This document shows positions 34,654 to 47,542 of a DNA stretch of 64,000 nt, piece by piece. The stretch is taken from the NCBI GenBank assembly GCA_019454045.1, contig SKCR01033656.1, positions 303,170 through 367,169 on the forward strand. The letters run 5' to 3'. The position numbers and the translations under genes are program-made. Below the pieces are notes generated by a model, which saw only the letters and a program-made list of their open reading frames with translations, ran no database searches and was not told the origin of the DNA. The stretch comes from Zanthoxylum bungeanum. Taxonomy: Eukaryota > Streptophyta > Magnoliopsida > Sapindales > Rutaceae. Within the stretch, counting starts at the first letter, position 1; each line of letters starts with the position of its first letter.

Positions 34654-36742
34654 TGTTGGACATTTATGACCGATAGCGTCACTATTTGTACAGATCACGG
34701 TGTTGTTGTACAAATTAACTATGTGACAAAGGAGATTGCACTCTTATCATTTGTGATTAGATCACCTAGATGTATAAATGATGAGAGGTCCTTATGATTT
34801 ATTCTTGGATTGAGAATGATATGAGACAGTATCAGTCCACGAAGGATAAATCATTAAATATCCCTAGTCAGAGTATTATCGAGATTGGACATCGATAAAT
34901 ACGTAAAAGACTAGTATTGCACTTGTGCGCATTGTCAGGGCATAACGGCATAGTTCTCATATATTTGGGTATAGGATACTCATGCAAGTGTAATAGGAGG
35001 TTGTGTTTTATCGATGGTATGGGAAACAGCTTCGCTCTGGATAGACCCCTCGGAATTCCATTGGTAGTATGACTATGTGTCTATGGAAGTCTGAAATCAG
35101 GGTAGGTGTATTTGGTCTTAACATGACACTTGTACCGCTAATACTTGCGACAATCAATATACTTTGGTTGCGGTCGTCCAAGGCTTTAACAGGTTCTGTG
35201 TACGCCTATGTTGGGTATATTGAGAATCGTAATGTGTTGGGTGTGATGTCAAGACAGAAGTATCACTCTAGTTATAGTGGAGATGATGTCACGTAGGATA
35301 CGGTACTGGTGCTATTAAGTACTGCAGTCATCGGAATAAAATGACAAGGTCATGTTTAACCGAGATAGAGACTAGTTACCAGACATCTGACATGTGCTTT
35401 GTACGGGGCAGACACATCTCCAGCCCTAGGCCTAGAACGTAACAGTCCGACACTGGATCGACATACGTAATACTGTGTATACTACGCCTGATACAGATCC
35501 TTTATTCCTGTAAGGATATTTCCGGAGAATTGGGTAGGCATGGCTTTGCTAGAAGCTAACCTTGTCTTGTAAATCGGTAAAACGTAGTATGAGGTAATTA
35601 CGTGTTCGGATAGTACGACGACCGAATTTACTGTAAAAAAATCCAAGGATCTAATGGGTCGCTTCCCAAAGATTCACCGATGACGTATAACTCACACTTT
35701 TAATTAATCTGGGATTAATTAGAGGAGAGAGAAAATTAATCTGGGATTTATTGTGAACAAATTTTATCTAGGATAAAATATCATTTAAAGAGAGATAACG
35801 ATTAATTAGGAATTAATCGATAATTAACATATTCGATATATTAAACGAAATTGGATTTCGACGTGGAATTAAAATTAGATTTTAATTCGGGCGAACGAAT
35901 TAATTTAGAATTAATTCGTTAGCGGAGTGAATAGTAATTATGCTTGGCATGATTATTTAATTTAATTTAATTTAAATACGTCACAACGAAAAATTCGTTA
36001 ATTTGGAATTAGCGAACTCGAGCCCGAGATTATTTACGAGCGCATTCGCATTTCGAATTCGAGTGCGGCACACAAGTCAAATCAAGCGTCAAATCATTAG
36101 TCGCATCAAGCATCAAATCGCTAGTCTTTTCAAGCGTCAAATCACTTGTCACTTTGAGTGATGTGACTTGACAACTTGATTGATTTAGTGATGTGACAAA
36201 TTATCACTTGAGTGATTGATGGGACTTGATGGATGTGATTGTAGGCTTTAATTGGTTTGACTTTTTAAAGCCAAAATTTTGGTATATATTTTGGATATCA
36301 ATTACCAAAACTACACAACACATTTCCAACTCTCTCTCCTCTCTTCTCTCTTCATCATTCACACCCATAGAGGGCATTTTTCCTTCTTGTTTTGGCAGTG
36401 AACTACCGTGAACAGTGGAGAAAATGGGAAGCAAAGTGCTTGGTTTTTGTGGCAAAAATCAAGAGATTTAGCACTCCGAGAGACATGAGAAGGTGATAGG
36501 GAAGTCCACCTATGAGCCGGGAATCATTTGACAAAGCTTGGAGCTTGTTCGAGGAGCTCAAAATCAGAAAATCGAGGAGCATGGACTGCTCACTACCGTG
36601 ATCTTTCAAGGAGCACAAAAATCATTTTTTTTGCTTGCTGCGTTGCTCAATTGGTCGATGTAAGTATTCCGTAACTTCGTCGTTGTTATTCACACTTATT
36701 TCATGCTTATTATTGATCTTGGGACCTTAATAGAAACCAACA
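34654..36742 (+). mobile_element. Copia LTR F1 (2,089 bp)
   Basis: It begins TGTTGGACATTTATGACCGA and ends AGAAACCAACA. A TATA-like GGTATATATTTTGG at 36281 is followed by a CT-rich stretch. A 24-bp minisatellite, TCAAGCGTCAAATC plus 10 bases, occurs three times at 36082-36153. It belongs to the same superfamily as the minus-strand LTR at 8319, in the opposite direction. Confidence 0.9.
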
Positions 36743-36969
36743 ATGGTATCAGAGCAAGATGTAGCTGAGGCCGCAATAGAAGGCTTCTAGGTCAATTATA
36801 AATCTAATTAGATTAGATATAGTTCTATTAGCAGCTGAGCTAGGCGTCAGCACAGGCTAAAAAATTAATGGTCTCATCAACGATCCAGATAAATACTTCG
36901 ATATTCATCTGATTCATTCGGATCATACATCATGGCGATGTGATGATCGAATAAATCACATCAGACGAT
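36743..36969 (+). other. Residual copia interior 1
   Basis: Contains the primer site TGGTATCAGAGC (36744-36755) and about 200 bp of leader-like sequence that matches the second interior. It ends at CAGACGATA, where sequence jumps directly into position about 60 of LTR F2. Confidence 0.85.
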
Positions 36970-39002
36970 AAATTAACTATGTGACAAAGGAGATTGCACT
37001 CTTATCATTTGTGATTAGATCACCTAAATGTATAAATGATGAGAGGTCCTTATGATTTGTTCCTGGATTGAGAATGACATGAGAAAGTATTGGTCTACGA
37101 AGGATAAATCATTAAATATCCCTAGTTAGAGTATTATCGAGATTGGACATCGATAAATACGTAAAAGATTAGTATTGCACTTGTGCGCGTTGTGAGGGCA
37201 TGACAGCATAGTTCTCATATATTTGGGTATAGGATTCTCATGCAAGTGTAATAGGAGGTTGTGTTTTACCGATGGTATGGGAAATAGCTTCGCTCTGGAT
37301 AGACCCCTCGGAATTTTATTGGTAGTATGACTACGTGTCTATGGAAGTCTGAAATCAGGGTAGGTGTATTTGGTCTTAACCTGAGACTTGCACCGCTAAT
37401 ACTTGCGACAATCAATATACTTTGGTTGCGGTCGTCCAGGTCTTTAACAGGTTCTATGTATGCCTATGCTGGTTATATTGAGAATCGTAGTGTGCTGGGT
37501 GTGATGTCAAGACGAAAGTATCACTCCAGGCACAATGGAGATGATGTCACGTATGATACGGTACTGGTGCTCTTAAGTACTACAGTCATCGGAATAAAAT
37601 GACAAGGTCATGTTTATCCGATAGAGAGACTAGTTACCAGACATCCGACATGTGATTCGTATGGGGCAGACACATCTCCAGCCCCATGCCTAGCACGTGA
37701 CAGTCCGATACTGGATCGACATATGCAATACTGTGTATACTACGCCTGATACAGATTCTTTATTCCTGTAAGGATATTTCCGGAGAATTGGGTAGCCATG
37801 GCTTTACTAGAAGCCAACCTTGTCTTGTAAATCGGTAAAATGTAGTACGGGGTACTTACGTGTTCGGATGGTCCGACGACCGAATTTACTGAAAAAAATA
37901 TCCGAGGATCTCATGGGTCGCTTCCCAAAGATTCACCGATGACGTATGAGTCGCACTTTTAATTAATCTGTGATTAATTAGAGGAGAGAGAAAATTAATC
38001 TTCGATTAATTGCGAAGAAATTTTATCTAGGATAAAATATCATTTAAAGAGTGATAACGATTAATTTGGAATTAATTGATAATTAATATATTCGATATAT
38101 TAAACGAAATTGGATTTCGACGCGGAATTAAAATTAGATTTTAATTCGGGCGAACGAATTAATTTAGAATTAATTCGTTAGCGGCGTGAATAGCAATTAT
38201 GTTTGGCATGATTATTTAATTAAATTAAATTTAATTACGTCGCAACGGAAAATTCGTTAATTTGAAATTAGCGAACCCGAGCCCGAGATTATTTACGAGC
38301 GCATTCGCATTTCGAATTCGAGTACGACACGCAAGTGAAATCAAGCGTCAAATCATTAGTCGCATCAAGCATCAAATCTCTAGTCTTTTCAAGCGTCAAA
38401 TCACTTGTCACTTTGAGTGATGTGACTTGACAACTTGATTGATTTAGTGATGTGACAAATTATCACTTGAGTGATTGATGGGACTTGATGGATGTGATTG
38501 TAGGCTTTAAATGGTTTGACTTTTTAAAGCCAAAATTTTGGTATATGTTTTGGATATCAATTAACAAAATTACACAACACATTTCCAACTCTCTCTCCTC
38601 TCTTCTCTCTTCATCATTCACGCCCATGGAGGGCATTTTTCCTTCTTGTTTTGGTAATGAACTGCCGTGAACAGTGGAGAAAATGGGAAGCAAAGTGCTT
38701 GGTTTTTGTGGCAAAAATCAAGAGAGCTAGCACTCCGAGAGACATACGAAGGTGATAGGGAAGTCCACCAATGAGTCGGGAATCGTTTGACGAAGCTTGG
38801 AGCTTGTTTCGAGGAGCTCAAAATTAGAAAATCGAGGAGCATTTACTGCTCACTGCCGTGAACTATCAAGGAGTAGAAAAATCATTTTTGTTGCTTGCCA
38901 CGTCGCTCAACCGCTCGATGTAAGTGTTTCGCAACTTCGTCGTTGTTATTCACGCTAATTTCATGCTTATTATTGATCTTGGGACCTTAATAGAAACCAA
39001 CA
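36970..39002 (+). mobile_element. Copia LTR F2 (2,033 bp, 5' truncated)
   Basis: Begins at AAATTAACTATGTGAC, which corresponds to 39424 in F3, so the TGTTGG start and the polypurine tract were deleted. It ends AGAAACCAACA, followed by a primer site at 39004. The minisatellite is at 38341-38412 and the TATA-like GGTATATG at about 38540. Confidence 0.9.
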
Positions 39003-39365
39003 ATGGTATCAGAGCAAGATACTGTTACCGAATAAACAACAAATACGGCTGTAGGTGAGGCAGCAATAGAAGCCTTCTAGGTCAATTATAAATTTAATTA
39101 GATTAGATATAGTTCTATTAGAAGTTGAGCTAGGCGTCAGCACATGCTAAAGAATTAATGGTCTCATCAACGATCCAGATATATACTTCAATATTCATCT
39201 GATTCGTTCGGATCATACATCGTGGTGATGTGATGATCGAATAAATCGCATCAGACGATAATCATGTAAATCCGCTGACGAAAGCGTTTCCTCAGCAATT
39301 TGAGCCAACCGTACATAGTTCGGGTGTAAGACACTCGAGTGTTAGCTATAGGCCAAGTGGGAGAT
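39003..39365 (+). pseudogene. Residual copia interior 2 with RNase H tail
   Basis: The primer site (39004-39015) and leader are joined abruptly, near 39259, to the last codons of pol: NHVNPLTKAFPQQFEP and VHSSGVRHSSVSYRPSGRLL. AAGTGGGAGAT (39355-39365), the polypurine tract, follows. Virtually all gag and pol is missing between leader and tail. The leader-tail junction falls at CAGACGATA, the same point where interior 1 breaks off. Confidence 0.85.
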
Positions 39366-41439
39366 TGTTGGACAATTATGACCCATAGCGTCACAATTTG
39401 TACAGATCATGGTGTTGTTGTACAAATTAACTATGTGACAAAGGAGATTGCACTCTTATCATTTGTGATTAGATCACCTAGATATATAAATGATGAGAGG
39501 TCCTTATGATTTATTCCTGGATTGAGAATGACATGAGACAATATCAATCCACAAAGGATAAATCATTAAATATCCCTAGTTAGAGTATTATCGAGATTGG
39601 TCATCGATAAATACGTAAAAGACTAGTATTGAACTTGTGCGCGTTGTGAGGGCATCACAGCATAGTTCTCATATATTTGGGTATAGGATTCTCATGCAAG
39701 TGTAATAGGAAGTTGTGTTTTACTGATGGTACAGGAAACAGCTTCGCTCGAGATAGACCCCTCGGAATTCCATTGGTAGTATGACTATGTGTATATGGAA
39801 GTCCGACATCAGGGTAGGTGTATTTGGTCTTAACCTGAGACTTGCACCTCTAATACTTGCGACAATCAATATACTTTGGTTGCGGTCGTCCAGGGCTTTA
39901 ACAGATTCTATGTACGCCTATGCTGGGTATATTGAGAATCGTAGTGTGTTGGTTGTGATGTCAAGATGGAAGTATCACTCCAGTCATAGTGGAGATGATG
40001 TCACGTAGGATGCGGTACTTGTGCTCTTAAGTACTGCAGTCATCGGGATAAAATGACAAGGTCATGTTTTTCCAATATAGAGAATAGTTAACAGACATCC
40101 GACATGTGATTCGTACGGGGTAGACACATCTCCAGCCCCAGGCCTAGCACGTGACAGTCTGATACTGGATTGACATACGTAATACTGTGTATACTACGCC
40201 TGATACAGATCCTTTATTCCTGTAAGGATATTTCCGGAGAATTGGGTAGGCATGACGTTTTGCTAGAAGCCAACCTTGTCTTATAAATCGGTAAAATGTA
40301 GTACGAGGTACTTACGTGTTTAGATAGTCCGACGACCGAATTTACTGCCAAAATATCCGAGGATCTCATGGGTCGCTTCCCAAAGATTCACCGATGACGT
40401 ATGACTCACACTTTTAATTAATCTGGGATTAATTAGAAGAGAGAAAATTAATCTTGGATTAATTACGGAGAAATTTTATCTTGGATAAAATATCATTTAA
40501 AGAGAAATAACGATTAATTTGGAATTAATCGATAATTAATATAGTCGATATTTTAAACGAAATTGGATTTCGACGTGGAATTAAAATTAGATTTTATTTC
40601 AAGTGAACGAATTAATTTAGAATTAATTCGTTAGCGGCATGAACAGTAATTATGCTTGGCATGTTTATTTAATTACGTGGCAATGGAAAATTCTTTAATT
40701 TGGAATTAGCGATCCCGAGCCTGAGATTATTTACGAGCGCATTCACATTTCGAATTCGAGTGCGGCACGCAAGTAAAATCAAGCCTCAAATCATTAGTCG
40801 TATCAAGCATTAAATCGCTAGTCGTTTCAAGCGTCAAATCACTTGTCACTTTGAGTGATGTGACTTGACAACTTGATTGATTGAGTGATGTGACAAATTA
40901 TCAGTTGAGTGATTGATGGGACTTGATGGATGTGATTGTTGGCTTTAATTGGTTTGACTTTTTAAAGCCAAAATTTTGGTATATGTTTTGGATATCAATT
41001 ACCAAAATTACAGAACACATTTCCAACTCTCTCTCCTCTCTTCTCTCTTCATCATTCACGCCCAGGGAGGGAATTTTTCCTTCTTGTTTTGCCAGTGAAC
41101 TGCCATGAACAGTGGAGAAAATGGGAAGCAAAGTGCTTGGTTTTTGTTGCAAAAATCAAGAGAGCTAGCACTCCGAGAGACATGCGAAGGTGATAGGGAA
41201 GTCCACCCATGAGCCGGGAATCGTTTGACGAAGCTTGGAGCTTGTTCGAGGAGCTCAAAATCAGAAAATCGATGAGCATGGACTGCTCACTGCCGTGAAC
41301 TGTCAAGGAGTAGAAAAATCATTTTTGTTGCTTGCCGCGTCGCTCAACTGCTCGATGTAAGTATTTCACAACTTCGTCATTGTTATTCACATTTATTTCA
41401 TGCTTTTTATTGATCTTGGGACCTTAATAGAAACCAACG
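39366..41439 (+). mobile_element. Copia LTR F3 (2,074 bp)
   Basis: It begins TGTTGGACAATTATGACCCA and ends GAAACCAACG, where the expected last A has become G. The minisatellite is at 40779-40850. It closes the array and is followed by GACCC. Confidence 0.88.
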
Positions 41440-41444
41440 GACCC

Positions 41445-44400
41445 CATATTTTCCTGTACCATTTCATAGAAGTAGTAAGTTAACCCAAATATCAAGGACC
41501 ATTATAAAGATAAAGAAAGTAAGAAAGTTAAGGACGGACAAGATGCCATAGAAGTATAGAGACTATGGATCCTACAACCTTCAGACTATCAAGATGAGTG
41601 GTGACCGAAACAGCAGTTGGTGGCCTAAGCTGAGTAATCCAATAGATAAAGCCTGACCTGCCTAGATGCATACTCTTTTGAGATATCAATTAAGAAAGTT
41701 ATTCGGATAGAGTCTACCTCTTACCCATCCTACATGAGGAATAGACTCCACCGGGACGTAGAGCATTAGAATAAGGATACTGAACTAGTTGAGACATAAA
41801 GGTGTTTATCCTGGTTCCTACCAGTATATGCAAAGGGAGTTTCGAGGATATTAAGAAAGAACCCAGTATAGCCTAAAGAATAAGATAAATCAGCCAAGGT
41901 TAATAACAATAGTAAAAGTCTGCAGGATAAACCAACAAGGTAAGATCTAAGGAATAGCCGTAAGTCAGTAGAAAAACCTTGGAGGTATAAAAGAACAAAA
42001 CTTTAAGGTTGGAAATATTTGGAAATAAGGAAGGTGTTAATACAAATCATTCACGAAATGATAAAATGGCAATTTATGGCAGAAACAAAGAGTGGAAGTT
42101 TAGAAAATAACAATAGGAGTGGACCACTACTAGTTTAAGTAGCGTAATAGAAAACCAAAGAATATAATATTAAGCTACTAAGAAAAGAAACATAAGTGGT
42201 AAGAAGATTTAGTACGAATAGTGGAATAAGAAAAGAAGTTGGAGACAATAAAATAAATGAGGACTTCGGGTGATTAATAAAAAGTAAGGAACTTTAAGAT
42301 ATAGAGTGTGTGTGTCACTACCCCGTGAAACCAATGACAACCCTCCCTTCCAGAAAATCCCAACTTGAGGAATCATACCACGATCTAATCAGAGTACTAT
42401 AAAGACTGAAAATGTGAAGAATTCAAGGACTTTGTTAAGAAGGATCAAAAGTTGCAAGAATATAATGGAGCAAACCCAGGATAACATAGATATAATATAA
42501 CGGAAAGATAATCAAGTAAATAATCGAGGATGGTTGCGGGAATTTAGATTTTAGTAAAGAAAAAGCTATCAAAGGAAAGCAATTAGATGGATTAGACAAG
42601 AAACATGAGGATGGAATATTCAAAGTTACAATAAGTAAATATAATGTAGAAGACTCTATAGAAGACCTATGACCTCAAGGAAGTAAGTACGAAAGAACAT
42701 GGCGGATGATTCGTAGGAATATAGTAAGCTACTAATCAAAGAACTCATGGCATTAATAAGGATTTTAGGAAAAGTGTAGAGTATAACCTTAGTAATTGAA
42801 GAGAATAGAGTTTTCAAAAGAGCAAAGAATAAGGAGTAGGAAGACTAAGATTAAGAAGAATCTTTATAATAAAATAAGTCCTTTAAGAATGATAATAAAT
42901 AGATTACAGTAGTACACAGAGAAATAGTGTGGTAACCGCAGAAAGTAAGTAATAGAAAGGAGTAAAGAGATAGTATAAGGAAAAAATAATTAAGGAATAT
43001 GCTCTAGAAGAACCTGATAAGATGTAGAGTAAATAATTGATAAATGATCTGGAGTAAAGTCAGAAGAGGTAAGTCAGAAAAGTTTTAATGGTGAAACCCA
43101 GTGTAGGAAAAGACATTAGATAAGCATCTGTGAGAGCTCTAAGCAAATGACGTGTGTCATCAAAACATCAAGAGTTTCATATTAACTTACACGCTCCCAG
43201 CCCTCGATCGATACCCGTAACAAAGGTGAACCTGAAGTATAACCTTGAGGTAATCTAGAAGCAAGTACAAGAGTAGTGATAAAAGACTTAAACGTGTGAC
43301 CCTTTAAGAACATCATAAAATCAGGATAATAAGAAAGAAAAGATAATCCGAGTGATAGATGAAAAGGGAAACCATTAGATAAAGTAACAAGAGAAGAAAT
43401 AATAGCTAAGTAAATGATAAGAAGGTAAATGACAGTGTTAAGGATAACCAAGGACATATGAGATCAGATATTTTTCAAGTAAAGAAAGAAGATATGACCT
43501 ATAGTAGGTGCAGGTAGAGAATGAAATAGAAAAGTAAATCAACAAGATGGTTGATACCAGTATGGAAAGTGAGATAGTCAAAGGATAATAACACACAGGA
43601 GAGAACATACTAAGTAAGTATTGATAGAATATAAAAACCCAAGAGAGCAAGTTTACATAAATATAGAAATTAATAAGAGAAGTAACTAAGTTGCGACCGC
43701 GTATGAGAAGACAAACAGATACAAAAGGATAATAGAGGAACGTCAAGAATTGAGATCTATAAGATATAGTCCAAGGATAAAACACAGACCAAGTAAGCTG
43801 TTAGAAAAATAAAGAAAGGATGAAAAGAATACTAAGAAAGGTTTAGAGAGGAATTGCGCAAAGTACCTAGCCATACTTTAAGGAGACCAAACCACTACGG
43901 GTTTGGGATGGTTTAACCGCGGGTATGGGTGGTTTGGTAGGTTTGTATTATAGTACAATGACGATGAAATAGGTTAATGCAAAGCGGTTGCTGAAGATGG
44001 GAAGCTTAAAGACTGTTGAGAGCTGTAAAGCAAATATAGGGAGTTGATAATCGAATAATGAGAAATAATGTTAATGTCAAATTGGACGAGTAGAATAGAG
44101 AAATATCAAGTATAAGTATGAGCTATTAGAATCCTCAATGAGAACCAAGGGACTAGTTATTAATAATTTGCTCACACTAAGGAATCATGGGGTATAAGTG
44201 GAAATCTATAAGGAATGGAATCTTAGAGATAAGGAGTGTGGGGTTCAGTAAAAGAACAATGGGTCAGTAAAAAGTAATCAACATAAGTATTACAGAATGA
44301 GGACTTAACAAAGAGAAATAAGGAAAAATCTACTAGCCAGCAAAGGTTGGCGATAAGAATGTAAAGTTTAATAGCATCTTGGATATTCGTAAAGTAAGAA

Positions 44401-44445
44401 GATCACGAGTAGACGCTAGAGAGGATTCGAGGACGAATCCTATTT
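41445..44445 (+). other. Gypsy element 4 interior, right part, no readable domain
   Basis: About 3 kb of strongly purine-rich plus strand. Apparent long minus-strand frames (for example 43438-43785 and 43182-43457) are hydrophobic by-products of the skew. No RT, integrase or chromodomain motif could be read in any frame, so pol is either lost or decayed beyond recognition. Confidence 0.5.
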
Positions 44446-44457
44446 AAGGGGGGAGAA
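44446..44457 (+). other. Polypurine tract of gypsy element 4
   Basis: AAGGGGGGAGAA, three bases before the LTR start TGTAACGACC at 44460. Confidence 0.8.
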
Positions 44458-44459
44458 TT

Positions 44460-46647
44460 TGTAACGACCGATAGTTTTTACTACTATCTATGACCATATT
44501 ATTACATACGGGATAAAGGAACGTAAAATAAATCAAACTGGGGTTAAAATACAAACATGAGATGAATTTAGAAATGATCGGAAAAATTCTCGAAGTCTCG
44601 GGATGGGACTGTATCGTGTTTATTTTAGACCACCTATAGTATTTTGGGCATAACTGTTTCATAGGATCTCTAATGCTTATGAATTTTATATCGTTGAAAA
44701 TCTGGGAACGAGACCTACAACTTCCGTGTTAAACATTTTTCCAAATTCAAGAAGAAGAAGAAATAATTTATGACCCATTTTTGGAGTTGTAAGGTTTTGA
44801 TAAATTAATACCTATATTGTAATGATGATTTGGAAGAAGAAGAAGAAGAAGAAATTTATTTTTGGAGTTTTAAGGTTTTGATAAATTAATACCCATATTG
44901 TGATGATGATTTGGTTTTGATGTTGATTGCATGTTTGTTAAGAATTAAAACAATGGAAAGATAAAGAATTCTAACTTGTGATGTTTTTTGTAAAAATTGT
45001 TAATATGTGTGAAATGGATTAAGAATTGATTTGAGGATGAATTGGGGGTGTAGATGATAAGATTGAGTGTAAAATGATGTTTTGTATAATGGTCTTTGGA
45101 TTGGAAGTGTTGAAATTGAGTAAAGTTTGTTAACTTGAGATTTGGTTGAATGTTGAAGAAGCAAAACAGAATATAGACTAAATTCTAGGCACCGCGCGTC
45201 GCGATGGGCGATCCTTCCTACGTCACGACGCGAGGCCAGAATGCTACCCAATTAGTTTTAACCCCCAATTTTACACTGACACATTAGAAACCACCCTTAG
45301 GGACTTGTATCAATTCATACACACATCTTATATCGAATTATGAAGATCTTAAGTCATGAATTATATAGTAATCAGATGAATCCTTAAAGAAATCAAGGTT
45401 ATTTCACTAGATTGATTCTAATCGAATTCCGATCATAGATTATTCGCAGGAACTGTAATGCCCTTCGATCAAGGACCCAGTGCCAGCCAAATTTATCACT
45501 ATGAATGGAAACTTTCTCTTTCACTTGATTTTTATTTCACATTTTATTAAATCAGACTTACTTTCAAGAAATTAGGGCGTTAGCCAAGTTTTTTTTATAT
45601 CATACATGAATTATCATGATTTGATAAGTTTTTATGGAAACCAGCTGTTTCAGTTTTAGTTTTATATATTTTCAGAACAAGTTTTATGTTTTTCGGGGCA
45701 TGAGTTAAAAACTCACCCCAGTATGTAACTATTACAGAGATACAGTTGGAATTGAAGAATACATAGAGCATGTGCACATGTTGAGGACTGAGGAGAGCGA
45801 ATCCTCTAGATGGGCTAAGGGGACGGCGATACCTAACGCCCCTAAACCTCAGTTTGAGCTTGGGTGGTTGCAAAGATCCGCACCCCCAGCTCCAGTTTAT
45901 GGCTTGGGGGACGACGATACGTAACACCCTAATATCACCAGTTTCTGAGACAGTAGTGGCATGCTTTGGGGGACGGTGATACGTAACGCCCCAAAGTCAT
46001 GGATTTGCATTGCTGGCTCCAGTTAGGCGTATGGGGGGACGGTGATACGTAACGCACTCAAACGTCCAGGTTTTTAGATAGAGATACAGATTTTAGAAGA
46101 GCTTTCATTTTTCAGAGATTCATTACACAGATTTTAGAAATTAGTTTTCAGAAAGATAAAACTTTCAGAACAAGTTTTCATAGAAGGATGTTTTTTATTG
46201 AAAACTATGGTTTTGATATCAAGCTTTCATTTCAGTTTTCAGTTTTATTCCACTCACTTAGATCATAAGACAATCTAACCCCCCACTTCCAGTATTTGTT
46301 TTGTAGGGATTCCAGGAGGACAAGCTCAGGAGGACGGATACTGATGCAGTCACCAGGGATGGATTCCACCAGTATTGAGTCATATAGCATGATAGTCCAG
46401 TCAGTGACAAGTAAAAATTTCTTGTATACACTAGTGTAGTGTGAGTCCTTATGAGCATCTGTTAGTGTATGTAAAGTAAAGTATTATGAGTACAAAGATA
46501 TGAGAAGTAAAAGTATTTTAAAATGAGTCATGGTTTACATGTATAATATTGCATCTGAATAGTTTATAGCACATTTAAAGAGTAGAGGCTTATGGGGTTA
46601 GCACCGCTATCCGCTGCCAATAGCATCTCCAGATCGGGGATGTTACA
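44460..46647 (+). mobile_element. 3' LTR of gypsy element 4 (2,188 bp)
   Basis: It begins TGTAACGACCGATAGTTTTT and ends CGGGGATGTTACA. It contains a GAA-rich microsatellite (44750-44765 and 44832-44852) within an approximately 80-bp internal tandem duplication of GGTTTTGATAAATTAATACC. It also has a CGTCGCGATG/CGTCACGACG pair at 45198-45232 and ACGTAACGCC-type motifs at 45825, 45913, 45975 and 46041. Confidence 0.88.
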
Positions 46648-46930
46648 GCCGGATATGGAGCATGATAAGTATACAGAGACTATTGAGTAGCATGACCTAG
46701 ATATCTCACATGGATTACTTTGCATCCCCAATACAACCCGAGACATTAGCAGCAACAGGGAATATGTTAAGATGAGTTCTTGATATATTAAACATGATGC
46801 TCGAGTGTGGTTGAACTTCTTAACACACACTCTTTTACCCGACTCCCATATCACCAATGTCACCAAGGATCAAATGATTCATCTTTACTTTTGCTCGAGG
46901 GTCATTCTATCGATGTATGAGGATTGAGTA
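46648..46930 (+). pseudogene. Athila-type env-like ORF, continuation
   Basis: After the gypsy insertion the plus strand reads DKYTETIE, then HDARVWLNFLTHTLLPDSHI and TNVTKDQMIHLYFCSR. That is the second conserved part of the Athila downstream ORF (W..F....LLP..H....T..R..L.Y). In-frame stops occur near 46695 and 46780. It supports 31404-31747 and this segment having been one ORF. Confidence 0.65.
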
Positions 46931-47542
46931 AGACTATCAGTAGTGTATTAGATATGATCTAATAAGGAAACGGTAAGACTTTCTGTATGACAGTTAGTAC
47001 AACTGTTTGACAGTTAATATGTCTTTTATGTATATAGTATTCATCTTTCGTAAAGGATGATTCCATTGTCGAAAGAGAGAATGATTAAAATGTCTAGTCA
47101 GTCTTATATATCATAGGATGACGGCGTAATGAATACTATATTATGTGCAATTAAAAATATCAATTTAATCATAATTGTTACAAGTTTTTTTGATATGTTG
47201 TAGACCATATGATAGTTCTTGAAACATGTTCTTTGCGATCTTTGAGATATTGAGAACTAGTTCTAATTCATGGAGAATTTAATCTGCAACCATAAGGTCA
47301 GATTATTTTTATCCTAATATAGACATTAGATGGTCTATGTCATATAAAGTCAAAAAAGATGCAGTGGGAGTGTCACTATTGATTCTACTTAACTAGTGGA
47401 ATCAGTTGCAACTTTTAAAGTATTGACTTATGAAGTTGCAAAGTGACCTTATAGATTAGAAGTTTTCATATTAGTATAGTGCTTACGGTTGTCTTTAAGT
47501 ATTAGGATTTGATCTCTAAATACATAGACCACCTAATTAAAT
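46931..47542. other. Unassigned sequence
   Basis: AT-rich, no frame with known motifs. AGTGGGAGTGT near 47366 resembles a copia polypurine tract, but no LTR start follows. It may be the rest of the Athila interior or debris of another element. Confidence 0.35.

Larger units (their letters stand above)
34654..41439 (+). mobile_element. Copia three-LTR array with deleted interiors
   Basis: The order is LTR F1 (34654-36742), 227-bp interior, LTR F2 (36970-39002, missing its first about 60 bp), 363-bp interior, LTR F3 (39366-41439). The outer flanks GACCA (34649-34653) and GACCC (41440-41444) form a near-perfect target duplication, so the array behaves as one insertion. Both interiors carry the primer site, and only the second reaches the polypurine tract. 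No gag or RT remains. Confidence 0.88.
31748..46647 (+). mobile_element. Gypsy element 4, nested in the Athila-like element
   Basis: Plus-strand element with LTRs at 31748-33385 and 44460-46647, an initiator-Met primer site, and a polypurine tract before the right LTR. Flanks are GCTGG and GCCGG, a duplication with one change. The run GAGGATTCGAGGACGAATCC followed by AAGGGGGGAG before the 3' LTR is typical of Tekay-type chromoviruses. That assignment is an inference, because no pol domain is readable. A 6.8-kb copia array was inserted later at 34654. Confidence 0.85.

Noticed and set aside
43182..43785. Hydrophobic minus-strand ORFs resembling membrane proteins
   Set aside because: They mirror a purine-rich plus strand. 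The Phe/Leu/Ser/Tyr bias follows from composition, with no start context or family motif.
44461..44490. GTAACGACC ... start of a possible endogenous pararetrovirus
   Set aside because: The same sequence begins both copies of a repeat flanked by target duplication, primer site and polypurine tract, which fits an LTR retrotransposon.
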